DNA of 64,000 nucleotides, taken from positions 434,001 to 498,000 of the forward strand of contig JASVEC010000025.1 of the NCBI GenBank assembly GCA_030770535.1. The letters run 5' to 3'. Positions 1 to 10,821 of the stretch are shown piece after piece. The notes below the pieces were generated by a model. That model was not told the DNA's origin. It saw nothing but the letters and a program-made list of their open reading frames with translations, and did not search any database. The stretch is from Batkoa obscura (lineage: Eukaryota > Entomophthoromycota > Entomophthoromycetes > Entomophthorales > Batkoaceae). Position 1 is the first letter of the stretch. Each line of letters opens with the position of its first letter. The translations under genes and the position numbers were made by a program.

Positions 1-1073
1 TAACAAGTAACAATGTATAAAATTGAGATTACTTTAAAAAGAAAAGTGAACTAGTATAGATATTATTGTAATTATTCTAATGAAAATATTATATTATATT
101 ATAAAATACAGATTAAAATAAAATAAATGACAATGATAAAATAGATACTTTGAAATAATACAAATAATGTAAACATTAGCTAAAAATTAAAACTAAATAG
201 ATTTTATTGTAAAAAATAGAAAAGAATATCCAATCCTTTTCAATCTTTAACACTCGTTTAATAATTATATTCTTCTTCTTCTTCACTATAATCATCGCGA
301 TATTCTTTCTTTGGCTTATCTTTCTTTGGCTTATCATGCTTTGGTTTATCATGCTTTGGTTTATCATGCTTTTTATCCTCGTATTCACCAGTTGGAGTAG
401 GCTTTTTATCCTTGTAGTCACCAGTTGGAGTAGGCTTTTTATCCTTGTAGTCGCCAGTTGGAACAGGCTTTTTATCTTTATAGTCACCAGTTGGAACAGG
501 CTTTTTATCCTTGTAGTCACCAGTTGGAACAGGCTTTTTGTCTTTGTATTCACCGGTTGGAATAGGTTTAGGACAAGCTGATACCACCTTTGTTTTATAA
601 ACAACTTTAGTTACTGTTTTAGCATTACATGGTTTTGATGGTTTATGTTGTTGATATGGGTCATTATTATCCTCATAATTGTAATCATTACGAGCAGAGA
701 CAGCAGAGACAGCAAGAACAAGGGCAATTAAACTAAAGTATTTCATTTCAAATGAATATTAATTATTATCAAAATAAAATTTATCGAATTTTAATTATTT
801 TGGAATTTATTTATACTTTATTTATACTATTTTTCAAAAAAGTAATATTATTTATTTATAGAACTTTATTAATTTATTTGTTATCACATTTACCTTTTTA
901 ATTATTTTATTATCGCATTTACTTTATTTAAATTAATTTTCTATTTTGATTAAATTATTTATTCTGCACGATTATATTGTTCTATTTCAATCTAATTCAA
1001 CTAATATATTTTCATACTTACCTGTTAAATATTTTTATTAAGTACTTTTTGTATTCAATTTCAATATATTTGT
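1..1073 (-). repeat. Left arm of a perfect 2.6-kb palindrome
   Basis: The first 1073 bases are the reverse complement of 1516-2588. Every stretch compared pairs at a constant coordinate sum of 2589, so there are no net indels, and I saw no mismatch. The arm carries a complete secreted-protein gene with its promoter and 3' region. The outer end coincides with the window start, so the true outer limit is unknown. Either a very recent inverted duplication or gene conversion, or an assembly fold-back at a contig end, could give this. Confidence 0.95.
258..746 (-). CDS. Secreted 11-residue-repeat protein, copy 1
   Basis: Single-exon protein of 162 residues. Residues 1-18 form a signal peptide (MKYFSLIALVLAVSAVSA). 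A short segment with two Cys (near residues 40 and 58) precedes six tandem 11-residue units of the type KPVPTGDYKDK. Then come three HDKPK units, a KKDKPKK stretch and an acidic Tyr-containing tail. Lys-Lys lies at most repeat junctions. It should enter the secretory pathway and act in the wall or outside the cell. I recognise no enzyme domain. The repeats resemble those of wall-structural proteins or of Kex2-type processed repeat precursors; KK is a weak site, so the latter is inference. An identical copy lies head-to-head at 1843-2331. Confidence 0.85.
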   Translation of the reverse strand: MKYFSLIALVLAVSAVSARNDYNYEDNNDPYQQHKPSKPCNAKTVTKVVYKTKVVSACPKPIPTGEYKDKKPVPTGDYKDKKPVPTGDYKDKKPVPTGDYKDKKPTPTGDYKDKKPTPTGEYEDKKHDKPKHDKPKHDKPKKDKPKKEYRDDYSEEEEEYNY

Positions 1074-1515
1074 ACCTTTTTTTTAATCAATTAGCCAATT
1101 AATCTTGAATATAAATAGAAACTGAAGTTTTGTATTTTGAATTTATAATAATTTGTTTCTTAAATAACACCAAAAATATAGCTATAGTGTACTGCCATAC
1201 AGTGTATAAACAGTGCTATATATCTATGGTATGAAAATAAAATATTTTGTTTTTAGCCTGGTGTTTATACTTAAAAGCATTAATTGGTCCATATTTTAAT
1301 ACATTTTTAATTAAGCTGTATATCTTGATGTATAATAGTATATATTTTTTAAGTAAGCTGATAGACATTTAATCAAATTAAAATATAAGTTTGATTGAAC
1401 TTATAAAAACAATTTATTGACAAGGATAGCTAAATAATCAAAAATCAGGATTTTCCCATTGACAATAGCGTGCTAGTTATTTAACATGAATATAACAATA
1501 TAAAACAAATATAAA
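1074..1515. other. 442-bp unique loop of the palindrome; shared divergent upstream region
   Basis: This segment does not pair between the arms and lies between the two divergent gene copies. It is A+T-rich and contains short direct and inverted repeats around 1180-1220. I see no ORF or RNA gene. Together with the arms it forms a roughly 1.1-kb divergent intergenic region. Confidence 0.7.
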
Positions 1516-2588
1516 ACAAATATATTGAAATTGAATACAAAAAGTACTTAATAAAAATATTTAACAGGTAAGTATGAAAATATATTAGTTGAATTAGATT
1601 GAAATAGAACAATATAATCGTGCAGAATAAATAATTTAATCAAAATAGAAAATTAATTTAAATAAAGTAAATGCGATAATAAAATAATTAAAAAGGTAAA
1701 TGTGATAACAAATAAATTAATAAAGTTCTATAAATAAATAATATTACTTTTTTGAAAAATAGTATAAATAAAGTATAAATAAATTCCAAAATAATTAAAA
1801 TTCGATAAATTTTATTTTGATAATAATTAATATTCATTTGAAATGAAATACTTTAGTTTAATTGCCCTTGTTCTTGCTGTCTCTGCTGTCTCTGCTCGTA
1901 ATGATTACAATTATGAGGATAATAATGACCCATATCAACAACATAAACCATCAAAACCATGTAATGCTAAAACAGTAACTAAAGTTGTTTATAAAACAAA
2001 GGTGGTATCAGCTTGTCCTAAACCTATTCCAACCGGTGAATACAAAGACAAAAAGCCTGTTCCAACTGGTGACTACAAGGATAAAAAGCCTGTTCCAACT
2101 GGTGACTATAAAGATAAAAAGCCTGTTCCAACTGGCGACTACAAGGATAAAAAGCCTACTCCAACTGGTGACTACAAGGATAAAAAGCCTACTCCAACTG
2201 GTGAATACGAGGATAAAAAGCATGATAAACCAAAGCATGATAAACCAAAGCATGATAAGCCAAAGAAAGATAAGCCAAAGAAAGAATATCGCGATGATTA
2301 TAGTGAAGAAGAAGAAGAATATAATTATTAAACGAGTGTTAAAGATTGAAAAGGATTGGATATTCTTTTCTATTTTTTACAATAAAATCTATTTAGTTTT
2401 AATTTTTAGCTAATGTTTACATTATTTGTATTATTTCAAAGTATCTATTTTATCATTGTCATTTATTTTATTTTAATCTGTATTTTATAATATAATATAA
2501 TATTTTCATTAGAATAATTACAATAATATCTATACTAGTTCACTTTTCTTTTTAAAGTAATCTCAATTTTATACATTGTTACTTGTTA
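1516..2588 (+). repeat. Right arm of the perfect palindrome
   Basis: Reverse complement of 1-1073. Identity stops at 2588 only because the window begins at base 1. The inner limit is sharp: bases 1074 onward and 1515 backward do not match. Coordinates pair with sum 2589 both across the gene and at the inner edge (1051-1073 with 1516-1538). Confidence 0.95.
1843..2331 (+). CDS. Secreted 11-residue-repeat protein, copy 2
   Basis: Identical 162-residue product to the copy at 258-746: signal peptide, six KPxPTGxYxDK units, HDKPK units and a Glu-rich tail. The start is the first ATG after an A+T-rich leader and begins the signal peptide directly. Promoter, coding and 3' sequences are all duplicated, so both copies should be expressed alike if both exist in the genome. 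At least some of the repeat-to-repeat synonymous differences are the same in both copies, so the repeat expansion predates the copy event. Confidence 0.85.
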   Translation: MKYFSLIALVLAVSAVSARNDYNYEDNNDPYQQHKPSKPCNAKTVTKVVYKTKVVSACPKPIPTGEYKDKKPVPTGDYKDKKPVPTGDYKDKKPVPTGDYKDKKPTPTGDYKDKKPTPTGEYEDKKHDKPKHDKPKHDKPKKDKPKKEYRDDYSEEEEEYNY

Positions 2589-3012
2589 CATAAATGTTTA
2601 TGTTCTTATGCTTATATATATGAAAACTTGTTGTATCATATAATATTTTTAAATTTTTTGTTTGTTGACTTTGTCTTTTTGAGTTTTTTAGAGTTAAACT
2701 CACAGTTGACTTTTTTATAATCATTTGCACCAAATGAACATGAAAGACTGAAAAAAGTTTGGTGTTCTTCTTTACCTTATGTGATAGTTTTATCAAATCT
2801 CGGTTTATACATTTTATTTTTAAGCAGATTTAATTTTTAATTGGGCTTTGCGTTTTTCCCACGCTTGAATTCTCTAGTGTGTTAGCTGCCTGATGAGATA
2901 CATATTTTAAAGCAATAAACCAGCATCTATGACTTTAATAATATATTTTCAATTTATTCAAAAAAAGGAACAGATGAAAATAGGCGTTCATCTTGAGCTC
3001 TTACTCTCCACT
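2589..3012. other. Intergenic, no gene seen
   Basis: A+T-rich sequence between the palindrome and the 3' end of the 7TM receptor gene. Short open frames here lack codon bias or recognisable motifs. Confidence 0.6.
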
Positions 3013-3930
3013 TCACGAATTTCGTTTAAATTTATCTTTTACACTCTTAATTAATAACTTAAGTTGGTGGTTGACCCCTGTATGACTAGTCATAACCAAT
3101 ACTGAATTAAAGAAAAACCCAAAGGTAAAGAGCACCGAGCCGGTTGTTCCAATAGCAAATTGCTGTGACTTGGTGTTATCGCTATAATATGCAACTAAAA
3201 TAGTATCAATGAGATACATAACATTACCAAAAAACATGTTGATTGAGTATAATGCCAAAACCAAATATACTTTTAATGAGACACTTCTTCTATTCCATGG
3301 AGTTTTAAATCCTGCATTTTTATCATTTCGTCCGGTTGGATCCAAATTAATAAAAGCTGGTATTTTATTTGTCATCATCGCTAGCTTACTGTAGCAGTAA
3401 ATAATGATTGTCAAATGAATAACACAAGATATTAAAAAGTGATAAAAAGTGATCTGTGATAACAAAGATTGGCTAGGATAAACCAAACATACTAATTTAG
3501 CTACTTGAGACATTAACTCATTCTTAATGCATAAAATAATCAATAATATAAAATTCAAAAGAAGTGATACCATACTAGGTATAAACCACTTTACTGAATA
3601 ATTCCACTTGAACATCTTATTAACTCTTTCCATCGCCAAAAAAGTTGAGACTATGATTTGGGAGTGCACTAATAACACAGTAAAGAAACCGAAAAATTGG
3701 CATAAGGTTGGGTCATTTACAGAATCATCGCCTCGAACTGTTGTCAATATAGGATCTACAAGTGAGATAAGCGGGGACATTAGCTCAATAACTGCAATAG
3801 TGATAATTAATTGAAGATCTCGACTAAATGGACGGATTCGTGTAGTTAAATAAATTAATAGGATATTGGCTACAAAACTAAAAAAAGCTGTTGTACTGCA
3901 TAAATATGTAATTTCATTTTCGTTAATCAT
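3013..3930 (-). CDS. Seven-transmembrane receptor (GPCR-like)
   Basis: Single-exon protein of 305 residues. Hydrophobic segments lie near residues 8-30, 40-62, 80-101, 114-136, 158-183, 216-245 and 258-282, giving a 7TM layout with a short outside N-terminus. Rhodopsin-class hallmarks are visible: Cys77 at the start of TM3, Cys148 in the second outer loop (a likely disulfide), a Met-Glu-Arg at 100-102 where D/ERY usually lies, and an Asn in TM7. The basic C-terminus (KSVKDKFKRNS) fits a cytoplasmic tail. It probably couples to a heterotrimeric G protein; the ligand is unknown. The start is the first Met before TM1. Confidence 0.75.
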   Translation of the reverse strand: MINENEITYLCSTTAFFSFVANILLIYLTTRIRPFSRDLQLIITIAVIELMSPLISLVDPILTTVRGDDSVNDPTLCQFFGFFTVLLVHSQIIVSTFLAMERVNKMFKWNYSVKWFIPSMVSLLLNFILLIILCIKNELMSQVAKLVCLVYPSQSLLSQITFYHFLISCVIHLTIIIYCYSKLAMMTNKIPAFINLDPTGRNDKNAGFKTPWNRRSVSLKVYLVLALYSINMFFGNVMYLIDTILVAYYSDNTKSQQFAIGTTGSVLFTFGFFFNSVLVMTSHTGVNHQLKLLIKSVKDKFKRNS

Positions 3931-4129
3931 CTTTGAATAAAAAAGTATTTTTTTAAAATATTTAAATGTCGTCTTCCTATAGTTTTTATACTTTTTAATA
4001 TGTTCTTTTTACTTTTGGTTTAAATAAAAATAATTTGTAACTACTTTATTTAGTAATAGGATCTGGTTTTTTGGTTACTCAATATAAATTAATAAATTTT
4101 AGTAATATTTATAGCATTTTATTATCTTA

Positions 4130-4270
4130 GACTTGTCACAAAGATAAAGAGAACAGAGCTTCCAATATCAAAGCCAATGAAGTTCAACTTTGTTATTGTT
4201 TCTTATACCAAAAAACATAGTTTATTCCCTATACTATTGGGTTTGATAAAAATCCAAGTTTACTCTAGAC
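4130..4270 (-). pseudogene. Decayed fragment resembling the adjacent 7TM receptor gene
   Basis: Stretches such as a 'caaagataaagagaacagagcttccaa' type run and a 'taccaaaaaacat' run mirror, in the same order, parts of 3120-3260 in the neighbouring receptor gene (TM6-TM7 region). The intervening sequence has lost its frame. Best read as the remains of a tandem duplicate of the receptor. The similarity was judged by eye and is short. Confidence 0.35.
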
Positions 4271-4583
4271 TACAATTTTGGATTTACTACTAAGAATAAA
4301 AATAGTAAGAGAAATTTAAAGGATATTGCTCTTACGACTCTTTTGCGACCTAATTGTTTGCTCATTTGAGGGAAGAAAAAGTTGAAAGTTGAGTAAAAAA
4401 TAAAACCAGCGTTTAAAATGTTGACTGTATAAATAAGTTAATTGTAAAAACTTCTGCTAAAGAAGTCGCAAAAGAGCTGCAACAGTAGCAAGTAAACTAA
4501 AACTAAAGCTTAAATTAAAATTTTTTACCTTATAAATGTTAAATGGAGCTTTCCTTCAATATTAATAATATAAAACTCACTAG

Positions 4584-4688
4584 ATGGGGATGTATTTCTT
4601 TGTTTAAGAATTTTACTAACAATCTTTCTGCTCAAATAGTGCTTAAAAAATGGAAAAAGTAATGAAACCAAAAAAAACATCCTCAAAT
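4584..4688 (+). mobile_element. MITE copy, family of about 100 bp
   Basis: Starts atggggatgtatttc and ends with a C-rich inverse (acatcctcaa). It carries the family core 'tttaagaattttactaac' and 'ctcaaatagtgcttaaa'. The right terminus is mutated. Orientation is called + when the GGGGATGTATTT end is on the left. Confidence 0.85.
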
Positions 4689-5384
4689 ATCGCTATCGTT
4701 TTAACCAATTTTTATGAAATAATAAATAATTATATGTATACATAGCTGTAAGTGTAAACTATCAAATGTGTAAGCAAGATTAGTTTATAATTTTAATAAG
4801 GTAACGAAATTAATAAACTGAAAACCCGGTTATTATTTTTTAAAAACCTTAAGGTTGACCTTTTAATCGTATAGGTTAAAACAAGTTATAATCTTTTTGC
4901 AATAATTATTTTTACCACATTAATGGTAATAGTAAATAATAAATGGTATTAATAGACAAGAAGCCTTAGATCAAAAAGAAAAATTGGTATGATTTAACAT
5001 AAGTTAAAAAATTGTTTATGGGATGCAAAATTGATTTGAAAAACTTGTTTAAGAACGTATGTCCACATCAATAGTTTTATTTGAAATAATTAACTAATGG
5101 GTAAAAAGGTCATAGTAGCAATGTAAAAGATAAATACCGTTGGGCAAAGCTAAGTCTATGTTTATTAGTAAGAAATAAAATAAAAAATAAAAAATAATAA
5201 AACTGTTTTTTTATTATTAGTTTATTTTCGATAAAGCCTCGCTTTTATTTATCATATATGTATTTTTAATACTATTTATCAAGCAAGCATATCTATTGGT
5301 TTTTTAAAAATATTACTTGTATTAAACTCATTAAATTATAATTGGAATAGTTTATTTTAAATAAAGATTATTATCAACAAATAC

Positions 5385-5485
5385 ATGGGGATGTTTTTAT
5401 TTTATTTTATCACTTTTTCTATTTTTAAGCGCTATTTGAGCAGAGAGATTGTTAGTAAAATTCTTAAACAAAAAATACACCCCAT
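5385..5485 (-). mobile_element. MITE copy
   Basis: Inverted copy with the family core 'tttttaagcgctatttgag' and 'gattgttagtaaaattct'; ends atggggatg and caccccat. TA is preserved only on the right flank. Confidence 0.85.
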
Positions 5486-5709
5486 ATTATTGAAATTTAT
5501 TAAAATCAAATAAACTCTTTATAATGCAAAATTTCATAATTGGGATATTTTACTACCTTAATGCTATTCGTTTAATAAATTTTTTATAACAGCTACCATA
5601 AAAAAGAGTTAGTTCCATTTGATTATTTTTGATCAATTTTATCTCAAGTCTTGCCATTAATATTTATTCTTTGGTATTATGGACTATTTATTCTAGACAA
5701 AACTATCAT

Positions 5710-5915
5710 TTTTAGAAGAGCTCAAAATTTCTAATGGCATTTTTTTTGCACACAAGATCGCTTAGATCAATAATTTCCTAAGACTATGGCACGGATGTTT
5801 GTTAATAGATAAGGACGTGGAGCTTTCAAAAATTGGTCTATGTCTGCTTTGGACCAATTATTAGAACTTATATTGTTAATAAGCCACTCAGGAATTTTCT
5901 CAAGGGCTTTTTAAA
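5710..5915 (-). pseudogene. Unrecognised coding relic
   Basis: On the minus strand about 46 codons stay open with protein-like composition (a segment reading PEWLINNISS, then NWSKADIDQF, then TNIRAIVLGNY) before a stop, and a further short stretch continues in frame. There is no start codon or flanking exon I can define. It looks like the remnant of a real gene, but I do not recognise the family. Confidence 0.3.
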
Positions 5916-7303
5916 AAAGTAATAGATATCAGAGCTCAAATAATACATCATACATAAAAAGTAAAAAATGATCATAGTTTTTTTCAATATTTTTTAAACG
6001 TAAAACTACACTAAAATATTATCAAAATAGCAGCATTTATCAAATTTTTTAAACTTAATAAAAGTGATTAAATTACAGTAAAATAAATACAGTATTCTTT
6101 TTAAAATATTGGGTTCCTAATTAAAAGTCGGGATATACTGAGATCAATTATATAAATCAACACTCAATAAAAGGATGACATTTAGCCAACTAAGCTTTGA
6201 ACCTGTAAAGTTAGCCTGGTATTTAATAGTTTTGCCTCAAATATAACTGATTAGATTTTAATAAATTAATTTAAACTAAAAACGTATAGATAGATAGAAA
6301 AATAGAAAAATAGAAAAATAAACAGTTTCCGATTATTGAACATACCACTTACGATAATACAAAAAACACTTACTCATTTATGTCCAAAAGACACAAAAAA
6401 AATTCACAATAAAATATTAAAAAAATTTAGACAGTAAAATGGAATCAAATTCCATTGTTTCTTTAAAGAATATCTTATTACTGAGAATTTTAACTAAATT
6501 AAATCATTGAGCAGAGCTATTTTCATATTAAAGTAACGATACTTTATAGTAACTTTAATTGCATTAAACCTAACATATATATCAATAAACAATAAAAAAC
6601 AATCCTCAAACTAAGTACTGAAAGAAGGAATAAAAATTAACTGAAAGGAGTTAAAAAAAAGGAACAACTTTTTTTCAGTTGGATGGAGCTAAAATAAATT
6701 TCAAATATTTATAAGGCATTTGAAAATTTGATTTTATTGACAACCAAATAATAGATTGGCTCACTTGGACTGATTGGGGTAATCTCCACTTGCTAATTAA
6801 AGGGGAAAAATAGCGAGAAAGAAATGAAAGTTTCCTTTTTTTATTTTATATTAAATCAGGTTTATTTCTCGGGTTTGGGGGAGAAATAAATGTATATTAG
6901 AAACATTTAATGTTTTAATGTTAAATAATAGATAACTATTTATGTTATTTGAACATAATTAATAACAATGGTTAATTAATAAAACAAAACAAATAAGCAC
7001 TGTTAATATATACAAATTAAAAAAAAGTAATCAAAGATTTAAAAAATTAACTTAAAATAGATCAAGTTTCCCAAAAAAAGATAAAAATAACTACAGGTTA
7101 ACTTAAGGGAGAAGCTCATTAATAAATAATTAAAAACTCAAGGGTTGGATAACTATTATTAATATTAATAACCGGTATATCTTAGCTGAGTTAATCTGGT
7201 GCTAATAAATAAACAAGACTTAAAAGGAGGATATCATGATTAATAAAGATACATATAAATATACAAAAAATAGAATCCAAAAGTTTTATTTTTGTAACAT
7301 ATC

Positions 7304-8965
7304 ATGATTACTTTGATTCAATTCAAATCTATACTTTTAAGTTTATCCTATTGGAATTATCTCTGCTTCTTTATTTCCTTATGGCTCTGTTTAGTCATCT
7401 ATAATCTATACTTCTCCCCTTGCGCGCATATACCCGGACCATTAGCCAGTCAACTGAACCCCTTTACTGACTTATATTACATGATCCGTGGTGATTTCCA
7501 TGTGTATGTTACTGATTTACACCATCTCTATGGCCCGGTAATACGTTTAGGTAAATGCATTACCATCAACTATCTAACAAATAGCTAACTTTACTTTAGG
7601 ATTTGATCGCATTTGTATTAATGACCCAGAAGCATGGAAGCAGATCCATAACAATTATAAGTTTTCAAAAACTAGTTTCTATGACCATATGCGCACTGTG
7701 GGTTGGTCAATGATCTCGATCAAAGATCGTAATCAACATGCTGGAAGGAGAAGAACAGTGGCTAAGGCATTTAGTGAGAGCAATATATTAAATTTGGAAG
7801 CTACCGTGATTCAAAGTGGGATCAGTAAGTTGGTCAATAAACTCAAAAAATCAAACGGAAAAATTGTAGATATGTCTAAAGAATTCTTATACTTGGCTTA
7901 TGTAAGTATTTTAATAAAGTTGTTTCTATTAATATTAAAATCACTATTTAATAGGATGTGATTGGAAAATTAGTGTTCAGTAAAGACTTTAATTTATTGG
8001 ATGGTTACAACCATGATATCTTGATATGGATACGTAGCTTATTAATTTTTGTGGTCTTAAATGCAGTTTTACCACCAGTAAGATTGATTGGAAATCCATA
8101 CTATCGAAAGCTAGCTTACGTAAGTTTGTCATGTAAAAGTCTGTGATCTTGTACTAAATCTTCAATTTTAGATGGCCAAAGACGCTATTTTACAACGTAG
8201 ACAGATGATTGAAAACGGCGAAGAAGCCCCTACTGACTTACTCAACTCTTTAGTTCATGCTAAAGATCCAGTAACGGATGAACATATACCCATGTTAGAC
8301 CTTATGGAGGAATGTGCTGAATTATTGTAATTTTATTTTCTATATTCTAGTAGATCAAAATACTTATAATTGATAGATTGGGAGGAAGTGACACTACCGG
8401 AAATTCATTAACTTGGTGTTTATACTTGATATTAAAGAACAGTGAGGCTAGAATCAAGATGGAGAATGAAATCGCTGCTCAATTTCCAGATAAAACAAAG
8501 ACGATCAAGTATAAAGAAATCCAAAAGAATCTCCCATACTTCCAATTGGTCTTAAAGGAATGTATGCGCTATTATCCAGTAGCTTCCCATCCAATGTTAC
8601 GCAGTGTACCAAAGGAAGGGGTTACCATCAAAGATATCTATATCCCAGGGAACTATGAGGTTATCACCAATTGTTATGCTATCCACCATAATGAAAACTA
8701 TTGGAAAGATCCCGAAAAGTTTGATCCAGAACGTTTCAATAATCCTAAAGAGAATGATTTGAGTGCTTATCTACCCTTTTCTTCCGGTCCACGTGGCTGT
8801 GTAGGAAGAAATTTAGCTAATTTGGAAATGATGCTTACCTTGGTTAACTTGTTTCATAAGTTTAATATCACTTTAGTTAATAAGGAAGATTTGACCCCCG
8901 CCTGCCATATTGTCCTTCACCCCAAAGGTCATCAACCCTTTTGGGTCTCTTTTACTGAAAAATAA
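7304..8965 (+). CDS. Cytochrome P450, five exons
   Basis: Joining 7304-7550, 7600-7901, 7955-8119, 8172-8326 and 8377-8965 gives 485 residues; introns are 49-53 nt with GTAA and TAG ends. Residues about 17-38 form the N-terminal ER membrane anchor, followed by a Pro-rich hinge (HIPGP). The I-helix oxygen-binding motif is GGSDTT (292-297). The ExxR pair is E351/R354, the PERF motif is near 407-410, and the haem ligand is Cys431 in FSSGPRGCVGRN. This is therefore a haem-thiolate monooxygenase needing an ER reductase; the substrate is unknown. The length is normal and no break is seen. A tail-to-tail paralogue lies at 10822-12489. I cannot assign the CYP family. Confidence 0.9.
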
Positions 8966-10821
8966 GCCTAGTCTTATTTTTATAATTTTCTCATGTTCAT
9001 CTTATCTCTGATGAATTATCTAGTCTATACTTTAATCTTGTAATATAATTTTGTAAATAAAATCTGTGCTACTCAATGTTATAATATGGATATATTTAAA
9101 AAAAAATTAATTCATTAAAACAACACTATTAAAACCATATAAACTTTTAAAGGACAATAAAAAGTAGGGAATTCGATCCATTGCAAAATTAAAATAAACG
9201 ATCCTTTATCAGTCATAAATCAGACCGAACAACCGGAGTAAATACTTTTTATGTTCTATTAGCATTTAAATTTAAAAGTCAAGAGCATTTTTTTGTTCTT
9301 GACTAAATTCAAATCAAATCTTCAAACTTCTAATGAAAGCCCAATTTTCAAAGCTATAAAACCCAGCTTTTTAAACTAAGCCCAAATTTCAAAAAAAAAT
9401 TAAATTTTAAGGCCTTCATCTACCCAAGAAGATTTATTATTAGGTACTCGTAAACAACATTGTTTTGGTTGAAAAAACAAGAAAGATATCTGTGGGAAAA
9501 CTCAATACAACCCGATCTTCCTTTTTATTTAACACTGTTTTTAATTTCCCGCTTCTCTCTTCAACTCCACTTTTTTTCAACTTTTAGTTTAACTAAAATT
9601 CTCCTCCTCGCACTATCAATTTAGCTAACTCTTTTTTTCTCTCCTTTTTTTAAGCAGTTAACAAACTCGTGGCTTTTTGTATTTTTACTGCTTTTTGATT
9701 AACCTTTTTGTGACTCTAATGAATTTTTATTGGCTAAGTTTGTAGGGCGTATTTTTGCTCCAGTTGAAAATAGGGTGAAGCTTTAAAACTAAGCTTTATG
9801 ACTATTTTTTGTTGATATCATTATTTTATATTAATAGTTATTTACAAATATTATGATGTCTAGCTATGAATTGTTTTAATTTGCTATTTAAGTAATTTAG
9901 AATAAAATTTTAATAACTTTAATTTGAAATGTTTGAATTAAATTGACATCCTTAAACTCCAATAATAAGAAATAAGAAATCAAAACAAACTAACTATTAT
10001 AGCCAATACATTGCGTTAATATGTTTTAAAATATAGTTTTTACCTTTATAAAGTTGGAGTTATAAAACCATGGTAATAGTCTACAAATACTTTTATTGCT
10101 GCATAATAAAATTGTTTTCAATATCGGCGAATATTCTTTTTATTTTAATTAAAGCTTGACACAAATATATTATAATAAAATTAGATATTTTTGCTTTTAG
10201 TTTAAAAAAACTAATAAATAAAGTAATTCAGTTGTACAATTATAGTAATCCTTTGAATGACACTATAGTTATTCTTTTGTGATGATGCTACTGTCAATAT
10301 CTCTCTATAAATCTTAGTTTTCAATATATTTTACTAAATTTAAACTTTTACAATTAGAATCAATAGTAATAAAGATGTTTAACATTATTAGCATCTACCT
10401 GCGTTTATATTTTGTATAAATAACTTTTGGAATTAAAAACTTGTCAAGTTGTTTATACAGTGTTTTTACGTTTTAATATTTTAGCACTTATAGTTAAAGG
10501 TGCTGCTCAGTTACTATAATTAATACAATTGTTATGAGTGAAATTTATAACTGACAAACATAAGGTAGAAGACTATTTTCTTAAAAATCTTATTCAATTT
10601 TTCTGCAAGTGTATTAAAGAAATATGTAGTATAAAGGATATATATTATTTTAAAAAATACACCAAAGCTTTAAATATAATAAAAAAACGTTGATAGCTAC
10701 TTATTGTGTATTAAAAACTAATTAGTTTATTTGGTCAACAAATAAAAGCAAATCTAAATAAAAATTAGAAAAATAAAGATTGAGAGAACTTAAAAATGAG
10801 AGAAATCAAAAAATAAATAAC
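8966..10821. other. Intergenic between convergent P450 genes
   Basis: This 1.86-kb A+T-rich stretch lies between the two P450 3' ends. Pyrimidine-rich tracts occur near 9520-9670. I see no ORF, tRNA or repeat of note. Confidence 0.6.

Larger units (their letters stand above)
3931..7303. other. Long A+T-rich intergenic stretch with relics and two MITEs
   Basis: No intact gene was found across 3.4 kb. It holds a decayed receptor fragment (about 4130-4270), an inverted pair of 12 bases (near 4338 and 4467), MITEs at 4584-4688 and 5385-5485, and a coding relic at about 5710-5915. The last 300 bases lead into the P450 gene. Confidence 0.6.

Noticed and set aside
176-604. 142-residue Leu/Lys/Ser-rich frame opposite the repeat gene (and its mirror at 1985-2413)
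   Set aside because: It is created by the 33-bp coding repeats of the secreted protein on the other frame; it has no signal or domain.
2569-2796. 75-residue minus-strand frame
   Set aside because: Lys/Ser-rich composition expected from A+T-rich DNA; no motif.
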